NCBI RefSeq assembly: GCF_900167045.1
Contig: NZ_FUXJ01000010.1
Span: 62,001-126,000 of the forward strand
Direction: 5' to 3'
Length of the DNA stretch: 64,000 bases
Source of the DNA: Legionella maceachernii
GTDB lineage: Bacteria > Pseudomonadota > Gammaproteobacteria > Legionellales > Legionellaceae
Below the pieces are notes generated by a model. The model was not told where the DNA came from, ran no database searches, and saw only the letters and a program-made list of their open reading frames with translations. This document shows positions 25,740 to 34,319 of this stretch, piece after piece (position 1 is the first letter of the stretch; each line of letters starts with the position of its first letter). Position numbers and translations under genes: made by a program.

Positions 25740-26882
25740 ATGAAAAACGAAAAGACGTTTCTCTTACACATTACTAAATTTGATACCCTAACCACCTTGA
25801 AACAAAAAATTTTTCCTCTTTCACTCAACGCAAACTCAATTAAATTTATATGCCAGGGTAATTTTTTGCTCAATAATTCTATTTTATTATCTAATCGAGA
25901 TTTTAAAGAATTATTTTCACAGTTATCTCGCTCTATTACGCGGGTAAGTTTCAATAGTAGCCGTCTTTTTGAATTAAAAACTATAAAAATAGAATGCGCA
26001 TTACCTTATTTACCAGAAACAGTTACAGAAATGGACTTTTCTCGCAGCTCTCTCGGATTAAAGAAAGGTCAAGAATTGGCGAATATTTTCGAGTCTTTAT
26101 CTGATTCAATTATTAAGATTAATCTGAGTCTTAATAATTTGGGCAAAAAGCCAAGTTGGGAGTTAATGACATGCTTTGAGGCTCTTGCAAATAAAAAATG
26201 CAAATCGATAAAACTATGTAATAATCACCTGTACTTACAAAAGGAAAATTTAAAATCTCTTTTTAATATTTTTTCCGACTCAGTGGAGTCATTCGATTTA
26301 AGCTATAACGATTTTGGCCGTCAAAACGATGGTGAGGAGCTATTAGCCCATCTTTTTTCTGGATTAAAGCCTTCTGTCAGAAAGTTAAAGCTTAGTGGCA
26401 ACTTTATTGAGTGCTGGCCCAGAGAAAGATTAAAAATTTTACATAGATTGCCGCCTACTATTACAACCCTTGATTTCAGTGGAAGCCCCGCATTCTATAC
26501 CCTAGATATTGAACAATTGTGCTCTTTTTTATCATCAATTCCCAAAACAGTGAGACGAATAAAATTGCAATACAATAGCCTCTTTGAAGAGAAAACAATC
26601 GATGAACGGGTCAAATTATTTAAGGCCTTAACGCCATGGTGTAATTTGCTTGATTTACACGGTGATCAAGAAGATGATATTGCTAGTGCATGTGTACCAA
26701 TGAGACAACTGGCCCAATTATATCAACTTCCGCGGGAACTCGAAGATCGTATTTTATCTTATCTATTTAAAACAAAAAAAACAAGCGAAGCAACGAGCCT
26801 CATCAATGCCAAATTCAACACAATGACCAATTTCAATTCTCTTGAGGAGCAAGTAAGTCTTTTTAGCCTGGGGCCAAATTAA
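25740..26882 (+). CDS. Leucine-rich-repeat protein, possible effector
   Basis: A 380-residue protein with about seven imperfect leucine-rich repeats between residues 60 and 310, each of the form ...P.(S/T)(I/V)..(L/I)(D/N)(L/F)S.N.L..., for example SVESFDLSYNDFGRQNDGEE and SVRKLKLSGNFIE. LRR proteins of this type in Legionella (Leg L-series) are Dot/Icm substrates that bind host proteins. After the repeats, residues 330-344 read LPRELEDRILSYLFK, similar to the first helix of an F-box. There is no signal peptide. GGGAG lies upstream of the start. AT-rich composition and the adjacent IS remnant suggest acquisition by transfer. Effector status is inferred. Confidence 0.75.
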   Translation: MKNEKTFLLHITKFDTLTTLKQKIFPLSLNANSIKFICQGNFLLNNSILLSNRDFKELFSQLSRSITRVSFNSSRLFELKTIKIECALPYLPETVTEMDFSRSSLGLKKGQELANIFESLSDSIIKINLSLNNLGKKPSWELMTCFEALANKKCKSIKLCNNHLYLQKENLKSLFNIFSDSVESFDLSYNDFGRQNDGEELLAHLFSGLKPSVRKLKLSGNFIECWPRERLKILHRLPPTITTLDFSGSPAFYTLDIEQLCSFLSSIPKTVRRIKLQYNSLFEEKTIDERVKLFKALTPWCNLLDLHGDQEDDIASACVPMRQLAQLYQLPRELEDRILSYLFKTKKTSEATSLINAKFNTMTNFNSLEEQVSLFSLGPN

Positions 26883-27060
26883 AAAGAGGTTGGACTACGG
26901 GAGCTTTGAACAGAAATTGACGTTTGATACGTCCACCACTTTCTAAAATTGCTTGCTTGCCATACTTGCGAGAGTTACCATCTTGCCCAATATAATGCTA
27001 AAAAGTTTGTCTTGAAATATTAACGCTTCCCCTTATTTCAATGCATTGCCTAAAGTCATA
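26863..27060 (-). pseudogene. Decayed coding fragment, family unknown
   Basis: The minus strand reads IEIRGSVNISRQTF, then an in-frame TAG at 26998-27000, then HYIGQDGNSRKYGKQAILES and a further 24 or so residues to a TAA at 26863-26865. The sensible protein-like composition on both sides of the stop suggests the 3' end of a lost gene. It overlaps the last 20 bp of the LRR gene. I do not recognise the family. The rest of the gap to 27205 shows nothing. Confidence 0.4.
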
Positions 27061-27205
27061 AAAGAGCAATTAAGACCGCTTAAAAGAAATGGTAATTGTT
27101 ATGTTAGGTGGGTTATCAGTCAACGCATTATTTACAACAATACAATATCCTGAATTTGAAATACTATTATAAGATTCTCTTTTCTTTTTATCCGAATTTT
27201 GTACC

Positions 27206-28450
27206 TTAAGCTGGATAGTTATTTCTTAACCTATAATTCTTTGGTTCCTCATTAAGCGATTCTGTAGTATGGTTAGAAAAAAAAGAATTCTTTTTTAATG
27301 CTCTGATTTTTAGAAGATCCGAGGTAAAGTTTTGCACATATTTTGTCGAGAAATTCATATCAGGCACAAGAACTGTCTCATGGGCATTTGGATTAAAAGG
27401 AATACTAACAATACCTGCATTTTTTTGATTAGGAATGTCAAAAAACAAACGTAGCTTTTGAGGCATTAAATCTTTTACATAAACATCATGAGCATCAACT
27501 ATTACTGCATTGCCCCAGGTTTTATAATCGCTAGGATTACTATTTAAACGACGTCCAATAACTGAAACCACATGATTACACGAAGCAAAAGATGAATAGT
27601 TATTTTGAATTCTAAATAGTTCAATGGAGAGATTGTGAGTTGATAACTCTTCAATGTTTAGATACAGCAAATGATAAAGATTAACACAAGCATATTCAAA
27701 ACAACTACCAATCTGTCGTTGAAAAATATGTTTTATGATAATGTTTAAATGATTATAAGTCCTTTCGTCTTTACTTAATTGGCCAACCTTCTCTTCGAAC
27801 ATCTCATCATTAATAGGCTCTAGTTCCTCGAGATCAATTTGATATTTTTCTTGCTCAGATTCCTCCTCTTCATTCTCAATTTCATCATTATATTCATCAC
27901 GCATGGCAAAAAAATCATTACACTTTTTTTTGTATGCTTCTAGGTCTAATTCATTACTTTCCGAACTTATGAGACAGCATTTAATCATATTTTGGGATAG
28001 GGAGTAGGCCATATAGCCATATTGTAATAATTTCAAAAGAAGAGGATTTTTTTCTATAAAATGTGTGTTATCTGCTCTAATTTGCTCAAACGTACGTGAG
28101 GGTTTTAAAGGAGTAAATGATTTATCGATCATAATTTCATCAATTAAACGACAAATTTCGTTTTTTTGAGGCCCATTAGAATTTGCTGCAATATCCAAGG
28201 GCAATCTATTATCAGAATTGTACAGCTTACTTAATAAATTGGCTTCATTACCCAACCATTTTATCGTCGCTTCCAATTCGTCAAGAGTAGCCAAGCTCGC
28301 AGCAATATGCAAAAGGTTGTCGCCCAGAATAAAACGTTGTATTGCTTTTCCTTCTCTTTCTCCTTTATAAAGGTCTCTCATGAATTCAAAGTGATTAGGC
28401 ATGTTTTTAAGTCCACTAAGCAAATTAAAGTTGTGTGGTAAAGATGACAC
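27206..28450 (-). CDS. Ankyrin protein with putative cysteine-protease-like domain, possible effector
   Basis: A 414-residue protein. Residues about 44-110 hold two ankyrin-like repeats (GDNLLHIAASLATLDELE; NRLPLDIAANSN). A very acidic stretch lies near residues 190-215. The C-terminal domain has IGSCFEYACVNLYHLL with Cys250, CNHVVSVIG with His293 and NAVIVDAHD with Asp319, in the order and spacing of papain-like or transglutaminase-like Cys-His-Asp triads used by several bacterial effectors. There is no signal peptide. The AT-rich composition fits the surrounding accessory island. Catalysis and translocation are inference; the triad residues are directly visible. Confidence 0.65.
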   Translation of the reverse strand: MSSLPHNFNLLSGLKNMPNHFEFMRDLYKGEREGKAIQRFILGDNLLHIAASLATLDELEATIKWLGNEANLLSKLYNSDNRLPLDIAANSNGPQKNEICRLIDEIMIDKSFTPLKPSRTFEQIRADNTHFIEKNPLLLKLLQYGYMAYSLSQNMIKCCLISSESNELDLEAYKKKCNDFFAMRDEYNDEIENEEEESEQEKYQIDLEELEPINDEMFEEKVGQLSKDERTYNHLNIIIKHIFQRQIGSCFEYACVNLYHLLYLNIEELSTHNLSIELFRIQNNYSSFASCNHVVSVIGRRLNSNPSDYKTWGNAVIVDAHDVYVKDLMPQKLRLFFDIPNQKNAGIVSIPFNPNAHETVLVPDMNFSTKYVQNFTSDLLKIRALKKNSFFSNHTTESLNEEPKNYRLRNNYPA

Positions 28451-28907
28451 ACATTGTCAAACTTAGAATTACTGAAAGTGTAGGAAAAAAAGATTAGCAA
28501 AAAATTAGCTACGGAAAAATTAAGTGAATACCCTTTATGCTTATTTAGCATGCTGAGTTTTAAATGAGCATATACCAGTACATTTTACTTCAAACGCCTA
28601 TAGTCAAGGCCTTAATAAAATGAATACTGCCTTTATTGAACTAAATACAGATATATTGTTATTGAAGATAACACAAAACTGAAGCATCAACGTCACCTTA
28701 AAACCCTGCATCAAAAGAACAATATAAGAGAGAAAAGATTGCCTGCTGAATCAAAGCTCGATGGGTTAGCGTTATTTATCCAAAAAATTAGCCACTTCTT
28801 AAGAACGAGTCTATAGAACGTGCAAAATTCAGATGCGCTATGGGATATGCTGGCACAGATAACCTATTGATAAAAAATGTTTAATTAAGGTTAACACCCT
28901 TTATTAG
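28451..28907. other. Intergenic region, nothing recognised
   Basis: About 457 bp of AT-rich sequence between two minus-strand genes. It includes the upstream region of the ankyrin gene. No PmrA-type repeat with correct spacing, ORF with support, or clear terminator was found. Confidence 0.4.
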
Positions 28908-30416
28908 CTATTTAATTTTATATCCATAGCTTTCCCAATTGCTAAGAATTTTATTCTTTATTTCTTCAGGCCAGGATCTCTCAAAGGTTGCAGGTATGGG
29001 AATTTCCTGACGTGTCCATTCTTCAGGACGCAAGCAATTATAGATAATTTTATCGGATTTTAAGCTAGCTTTTTCACGACTCGTTAGAAAACCTAAAAGA
29101 GGCATAGGTAAAGGTTCATTTTCTGAAATTAGATGATCTTTAGGGCGACAACGAGTAGCAAACGCCCAACATACTTGATTAATATCACTTGGATCAATGT
29201 CGTCAGCCACTAAGATTATTTTGGCAATAAAAATAGCCGGTTTAATATTGAAACACACTTCCTTTACTTTTGTGATCAGTGCGTCAACAAAATAATGGCC
29301 AGCATTTTTTTGGCTCCAAATATAGTCTCTACTTACGGTAATAACTAGCCAATGCACCGCAGTTTCAAATGGGATAAAACAACTTGTTACAGGAAAATTG
29401 GCTGCTCGTAAATCAGCCAAAATCTTAGCAGACATACCCAGTGCCCAACAAGTATGGTTCTCTTCGATAGGATAACCAGCAGCCACAACAGGTAAAATAG
29501 GAGAATTACGATAAGTGATTGCACTTATGTGCATAACGGGCTTAGTATTTTCACTTGCTGTGCATAAATTACCCGAAAACTCACCCATAGGACCTTCACT
29601 GACTAATTCGTCATAACTCATTGTTCCTTCAACGACTATTTCAGCATTAGCAGGAACAAAGAGCTCTACTGTTTCACATTTAACCAGCTCTAACGGTTGT
29701 CCTATAATGCCGCCAATCACATCTACTTCATTCACTCCTTCCGGAATCGCCAAGCCTGAAATAAAAGGGATAATGGGCGCACCACCTTGGAAAATAGCAA
29801 ATGGCATGGGTTGCTTTTTCTCTTTCCACATAGAATAAATTATATCGGTATGTTGTTTAGGAACCACCCCAGATATTAAACACTTATCATTAAGTAGCAT
29901 GAAACGTGACAAACCCCAGTTTGTCCAACTTCCATCGGGAGTTTTAACTACAATAGTACCCCAGGTATTAAAATAGCGCCCGCCGTCCCCATCATGAATA
30001 TAGGGAACAGGGAAACGTTCCAAATTAACGTCATTGTCTTTTAAAATATTTTCTTTACAAAAGCCAGTTTGAACTATGGTAGGTTTAATAGGTTTAACTG
30101 TATATGCATTAATAAGCACATTTAAAATCTCATTGACATTTGCTGTAGGAGGCAGCCCTAATGAGATTGCTACTCGGGATAAAAACAACTTAGGTTGCCT
30201 ACTTGCCCCAGCAGGGGCACCCAGAACACGAAACCCTTTTTCAATGCCTTTAATAGTATTAAATAAAGGAGCCGGCGCACGCAAATCATAAGACCGCCGG
30301 ATAATACCACCAATTTCAAGATTCCAATCGACGGTTTGCTCTATTTCCTGGATCTCACCAATTTCTTTTAATGCTTCAATATAGGCTCTTAAATCCGTTA
30401 AATGCTTTGTAACCAT
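28908..30416 (-). CDS. UbiD-family prFMN-dependent decarboxylase (1)
   Basis: A 502-residue UbiD-type (de)carboxylase. The family uses prenylated FMN made by UbiX to decarboxylate aromatic or alpha,beta-unsaturated acids. The catalytic R-E-E set is visible: Arg171 (GLSRFML), Glu274 and Glu279 in SEGPMGEFSGN, in line with Arg173, Glu277 and Glu282 of fungal Fdc1. The start at 30416 has AGGA 5 bp upstream. The gene is divergent from a second UbiD and from UbiX. Its sequence does not look like the ubiquinone-pathway UbiD paralogue (which usually begins differently), and lineage resembles phenolic-acid or vanillate-type decarboxylases. Substrate is unknown. Confidence 0.9.
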   Translation of the reverse strand: MVTKHLTDLRAYIEALKEIGEIQEIEQTVDWNLEIGGIIRRSYDLRAPAPLFNTIKGIEKGFRVLGAPAGASRQPKLFLSRVAISLGLPPTANVNEILNVLINAYTVKPIKPTIVQTGFCKENILKDNDVNLERFPVPYIHDGDGGRYFNTWGTIVVKTPDGSWTNWGLSRFMLLNDKCLISGVVPKQHTDIIYSMWKEKKQPMPFAIFQGGAPIIPFISGLAIPEGVNEVDVIGGIIGQPLELVKCETVELFVPANAEIVVEGTMSYDELVSEGPMGEFSGNLCTASENTKPVMHISAITYRNSPILPVVAAGYPIEENHTCWALGMSAKILADLRAANFPVTSCFIPFETAVHWLVITVSRDYIWSQKNAGHYFVDALITKVKEVCFNIKPAIFIAKIILVADDIDPSDINQVCWAFATRCRPKDHLISENEPLPMPLLGFLTSREKASLKSDKIIYNCLRPEEWTRQEIPIPATFERSWPEEIKNKILSNWESYGYKIK

Positions 30417-30878
30417 AATTTTCCTGATCTTAACAGTAGCTCTTTGAAAGAGCTTACTGCATGTAAAAAGAAAAATCAGCATTTACTGGAATAATAGCCA
30501 TTCGCATGAAATTTAGTAGAACCACTCATTCTTGAAAAGTATTAGCCCATAACTTGCAGAACACTATAGATAGCTTTGCCCCTTTCCGAGTCGGCATAGC
30601 ACCTTATGGCAATTGTAACTCCAAAGATTAAATCCCTGTTAATGTTTAGCAGTGACCGTTTTTTTGTTTATCTTTGATTTATCTATTGCATGCAGATAAA
30701 ACCTAACGGTGCATAGGTTATACCTTACCAAATCCTGAGTTGGATTTTCTGAATTTTTATCACATTGCTGGTTATTTCCTGTATCGCTGGCAATATTTAT
30801 TATTATAGGTATTGGAGTAGTCCTAGCTAAGAATTACTGCTATGCTGCTAATTACCACCAATAAGAGGGTGCATATAC
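30417..30878. promoter_or_regulatory. Divergent control region of the UbiD/UbiX cluster
   Basis: A 462-bp gap between divergent genes. It must hold promoters for both sides, but no clear -35/-10 pair or operator palindrome stands out to the eye, and no further gene is seen. Confidence 0.35.
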
Positions 30879-31169
30879 ATGGATGATACTTTAAGGGATT
30901 TAGCCGATAAAATACATAAAATAAAAAAACGCGCTGAAAAAAATAGTGAATTTTTAACATCTTTGCTCGCTAATCCGGAAAAAATATTAAGTGAACGAGG
31001 TGTTGCTATGGACAACATTGAAAAAGTGAGTGCCGAATATCACAAGGGTTATAATGTCGTTATATTAATCACTTTCAAAGCAACGCCTCCCCCCTCTCCA
31101 GCACCAACAAAACCGAACGATGAGCAAAACAAACAGAACTATGATTTTTTAGACTGTCATAATTTTTAA
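30879..31169 (+). CDS. Small NHLP-leader-like protein
   Basis: A 96-residue protein. Residues about 15-70 follow the nitrile-hydratase-alpha-like leader (NHLP) pattern: a helix, then FLTSLLANPEKILSERGV, then a strand with NVVILITFKA, then PPP. In the family this domain serves as a leader for ribosomally made peptides or as part of nitrile hydratase. The tail is Pro/Asn/Gln-rich and ends near YDFLDCHNF with a single Cys. No Gly-Gly cleavage site, LanM, YcaO or peptidase-transporter gene is nearby, so a modified peptide product is unproven. GAGGGTG lies 7 bp before the start. It ends 9 bp before the second UbiD, so the two are probably co-translated. Confidence 0.55.
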   Translation: MDDTLRDLADKIHKIKKRAEKNSEFLTSLLANPEKILSERGVAMDNIEKVSAEYHKGYNVVILITFKATPPPSPAPTKPNDEQNKQNYDFLDCHNF

Positions 31170-31178
31170 GGAATCACA

Positions 31179-32561
31179 ATGAAGGATCTTCGTGATTGGT
31201 TGCATTATTTAGATGATAACGACTTACTTAGTATTATTCGCGATGACGTGGATTTAAAGCATGACTTAATGCACATTGCGAATAAATTTGAGGGTAAAAA
31301 AGCGTGTTTTTTTCCTAAGCTTTGTGGCCACACCGTCCCTGTTGTCACGGGGATTTTACAACAACGAAGTTGGATTGCAGCAGCATTAGGGATTCATCCA
31401 GGAAAGTTATTATCGCGCTTTCAACATGCGGTAAGTCATCCTATAGCATGGAAAGAAGTGCCACAGGATAAGGCACCCGTCCATGAAGTTGTTATTAAAA
31501 AAGACATTGATATCAAAAAAATATTACCAATTGTCACCCATCATGAAAAAGATGCGGCTGCCTTTATTACATCTGGATGCGTGAACGCTAAAAATCTAGT
31601 CACCAAAAAGCAGAATTTCGATATTCACCGTATGCAAGTTCAAGCGCCCGATAAATTAAGTATACTCATTTTACCACAAGATTTATTCGCTTATTTTAGT
31701 TATGCAGAGGAGCAGAATATACCCCTGCCAGTTACCATTACCATTGGCCATGATCCAATTGTACAACTTGCCTCACAAGCTATGGCACCACTTGACTTAT
31801 GTGAACTTGAAATCGCAGGTGCATTAAGGGGTAAACCACTGCCAGTAGTGAAATCGTATACTAACGATATCATGATTCCAGCAACAGCTGAATTTTCTAT
31901 CGAAGGACACATTTTGCCCAATGTACGATGCTTAGAAGGGCCTTTTGGCGAATTTCCTAAATATTATACTGGCTATAGTATGCTACCCATTGTACAAATT
32001 GATTGTATTACTCATCGCAAGTCACCAATCTATCAGACCAATAACCCTGCAGGTGCTGAAAATATCGTTTTAGGTGGCGTTCCACGCGAAGCGAGTATTT
32101 TGGAACGCATGCGATATAACTTTCCAAATGTCACTGATCTACGTCTAACTCCAGGTGGACAAGGCCGCTACCACTTAGTAATTAAAATGAAAAAAGATCA
32201 GTATGGCCAAGCAAAAAATGTTATCGCTTGCGCTTTTGGTATGCACTACGATATCAAATTAGTTATTGTCGTAGATGAGGATATTGATATTGATTCGCCC
32301 GATCAAATTGAATGGGCAGTTGCAACTCGTTTCCAAGCTGATCGGGATTTGGTGGTAATTAACCGTGCCTTAGGGTCAAAACTTGACCCTTCAGCTGAAA
32401 TACGTGGTCTATCCTCTAAAATGGGGTTAGATGCAACCGCCTATCTTGGTGATAAAGATCGTTTTTTTGTATCTAAAACATTAGGAGAAAACATTATTGA
32501 TATCAGAAAGGTGTTACATCCTGATAGCCATTTATTTAAAGAAACATATAAGAAAACTTAG
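31179..32561 (+). CDS. UbiD-family prFMN-dependent decarboxylase (2)
   Basis: A 460-residue UbiD-type enzyme, somewhat shorter than paralogue 1. Catalytic positions are visible as Arg151 (DIHRMQVQ), Glu253 and Glu258 in EGPFGEFPKYYTGY. The C-terminal domain that sits over the active site is present (VVDEDIDIDSPDQIEWAVATR). AAGGA precedes the start. The two UbiDs differ markedly outside the motifs, so this is not a recent duplication. It may act on a different substrate, or the two may form a mixed complex. UbiX follows after 130 bp on the same strand. Confidence 0.9.
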   Translation: MKDLRDWLHYLDDNDLLSIIRDDVDLKHDLMHIANKFEGKKACFFPKLCGHTVPVVTGILQQRSWIAAALGIHPGKLLSRFQHAVSHPIAWKEVPQDKAPVHEVVIKKDIDIKKILPIVTHHEKDAAAFITSGCVNAKNLVTKKQNFDIHRMQVQAPDKLSILILPQDLFAYFSYAEEQNIPLPVTITIGHDPIVQLASQAMAPLDLCELEIAGALRGKPLPVVKSYTNDIMIPATAEFSIEGHILPNVRCLEGPFGEFPKYYTGYSMLPIVQIDCITHRKSPIYQTNNPAGAENIVLGGVPREASILERMRYNFPNVTDLRLTPGGQGRYHLVIKMKKDQYGQAKNVIACAFGMHYDIKLVIVVDEDIDIDSPDQIEWAVATRFQADRDLVVINRALGSKLDPSAEIRGLSSKMGLDATAYLGDKDRFFVSKTLGENIIDIRKVLHPDSHLFKETYKKT

Positions 32562-32691
32562 CATAGAAGTTCACTACCAGAACAAGGATTGTGAAAGAAA
32601 ACTTACAACCCTATTTGAGCAGAGAACACTTAATTTATCGCAGGATTACCCGTTTTAAACTATTAATTACCTTGACTTTGGAAACCGCAAA

Positions 32692-33318
32692 ATGATGCAA
32701 GAAAAGACGAGAAAAAAAAAATTAATTATCGGTATAAGCGGTGCTTCGGGCATCATCTATGGTATTCGCTTGCTTGAGATGCTCAGTAAATTTGCTACCC
32801 TAGAAACCCACTTAGTAGTCTCACAGGCAGCGCAACTAACCCGTCATTATGAAACCACATTAACCAAAGAAGCCTTATACGATTTAGCTGATTATCATTA
32901 CTCGATTTGCGATTTAGGAGCAAACATTGCTAGCGGTTCTTTTCGTACTGACGGTATGATTATCGCGCCTTGTTCGATGAATACTCTGGCCGAAATTGCA
33001 AATGGCATTACCCAAAACTTATTAACTCGCGCTGCCGATGTAATTTTAAAAGAACGAAAACGTCTAGTGTTACTCACTCGTGAAAGCCCTCTACACCTCA
33101 TTCATCTAGAAAACATGTGCAAGGTCACTCAACTTGGCGCGATTATCGCACCTCCTGTTCCTGCTTTTTATAATCATCCAGAAACTATAGACGATATAAT
33201 TAATCATACCATAGGACGAGCACTAGATTTATTTGATATTCACCATCCAATTGTTAAACGCTGGCAAACGAGTAGCAAGGAAAATCATGATAAAATCAGT
33301 GCAGAAACATTTGAATAA
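32692..33318 (+). CDS. UbiX-type flavin prenyltransferase
   Basis: A 208-residue flavoprotein. Marks are the N-terminal GISGASGIIYG, the central SFRTDGMIIAPCSMNTL and the C-terminal RESPLHLIHLENM and PPVPAFYNHP, all typical of UbiX, which joins dimethylallyl phosphate to FMN to make the UbiD cofactor. Cysteine decarboxylases of the EpiD type belong to the same superfamily but lack this full set. It presumably supplies prFMN to the two adjacent UbiDs. Legionella needs another or the same UbiX for ubiquinone; which copy this is cannot be told from the window. No strong ribosome site is seen. Confidence 0.92.
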   Translation: MMQEKTRKKKLIIGISGASGIIYGIRLLEMLSKFATLETHLVVSQAAQLTRHYETTLTKEALYDLADYHYSICDLGANIASGSFRTDGMIIAPCSMNTLAEIANGITQNLLTRAADVILKERKRLVLLTRESPLHLIHLENMCKVTQLGAIIAPPVPAFYNHPETIDDIINHTIGRALDLFDIHHPIVKRWQTSSKENHDKISAETFE

Positions 33319-33374
33319 TATGAGAATACTTGTCCTTAGGACATAGCAACTTGTTAGGGCCCTATCTATGGATG

Positions 33375-33965
33375 CTAGCGAGATAAACCAGGCGTCGTGG
33401 GAATGAGACGAGTTTCTCGCGGGGCTGGGGGAGGGTAACCATACCCTTTATCAGCCAATCGCTTCACTATTCGTAGATAATTTTCACCCCATTCGCCCGG
33501 ATCAAAATTAGTAACAACCACATTATAAGTTAAGTTAATAACCGATTCGAAGGCTTTGCGTTGGGCAATCATATGCCCGCCAAAAGCAACTTGTACTTCC
33601 GTTTCTTCGTCAATTCCACCGGATTTTAATCGTTCGATGAGTAAATGGATCATTTTCTCAATGGTATTAAACAGCTTACACATGGACATTCCACAGGTGT
33701 ACATGTCCTCACCTTTGGAGGTGGTTAATTTAAATCCATGGTCATGAATATTGTACACAAACTCTTTTTCATTAGAACCAGATATCACTTCAGGTTCAAT
33801 GATAATGGGTGGAAACACTGGAGGGATAGAAGGGCTGACTACATACAACTCAAAGTTAGCCCAATGCCACCATAATTGATAAACTCGTTCAACTAATGCA
33901 ACGGGATCGTCATCAATACTAACTTCTAAACGGCCTTCAGGAATTTCGTTTACAACATTTGCCAT
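33375..33965 (-). CDS. Hypothetical protein (not recognised)
   Basis: A 196-residue soluble protein without signal peptide or membrane helix. The first third has a VYQLWWHWANFELYVVSPS aromatic stretch followed by a Pro-rich loop. The middle (FVYNIHDHGFKLTTSKGEDM) and a Cys pair (TCGMSMC) precede a long helix. It ends in a Pro/Arg-rich tail (PPPAPRETRL). It lies alone between convergent ubiX and the feo operon. No function can be assigned. Confidence 0.6.
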   Translation of the reverse strand: MANVVNEIPEGRLEVSIDDDPVALVERVYQLWWHWANFELYVVSPSIPPVFPPIIIEPEVISGSNEKEFVYNIHDHGFKLTTSKGEDMYTCGMSMCKLFNTIEKMIHLLIERLKSGGIDEETEVQVAFGGHMIAQRKAFESVINLTYNVVVTNFDPGEWGENYLRIVKRLADKGYGYPPPAPRETRLIPTTPGLSR

Positions 33966-34094
33966 ATCAATACCTACGATCAGCTTTTATACTATCTTAG
34001 CGCAAATTAAGTAGGTGAGCACGACCTTAAAGCATTAAGAAACTGTAAAATTGGTTAAATTTATCCCAACTTTGAAATTAGATAGGCATTTATA

Positions 34095-34319
34095 TCAAAA
34101 TGCTTCTAAGGTTTGGTAATAAACCGGAGGTTGCGTTTTGCATTTAAAGCAGCTGCTTTGACAATCCGATTTTTCCTGACAGCATGCAATTACCCCTTTG
34201 CGAAGCCAAAGATCCAGCATGGGCTGCAATGCTTGTAGCTCAATTTGAAACTCCCTAGCAATTTGCTGATTACTTGCCACACGATGGCGGCGCAAGTAAT
34301 CACGAATTTGTAGCAGCAT
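34095..34319 (-). CDS. feoC: FeoC-like regulator of ferrous iron uptake
   Basis: A 74-residue winged-helix-like protein starting MLLQIRDYLRRHRVASNQQI, with a cysteine cluster (CCQEKSDCQSSCFKC) like the Fe-S-binding loop of FeoC. The start at 34319 has a strong GGAGGAG site lying inside the end of feoB; the genes overlap by 20 bp. FeoC modulates FeoB stability or activity in relatives. The frame is open further upstream inside feoB, but that part is not protein-like. Confidence 0.85.
   Translation of the reverse strand: MLLQIRDYLRRHRVASNQQIAREFQIELQALQPMLDLWLRKGVIACCQEKSDCQSSCFKCKTQPPVYYQTLEAF

Noticed and set aside
22555-28450. Complete prophage or integrative element
   Set aside because: No integrase, attachment-site tRNA, structural phage genes or transfer genes are seen; only a transposase fragment.
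28600-28850. Possible gene remnant (frame with MNTAFIELNTDILLLK)
   Set aside because: A short frame closes at once and neither strand shows a continuous or frameshifted homologue.
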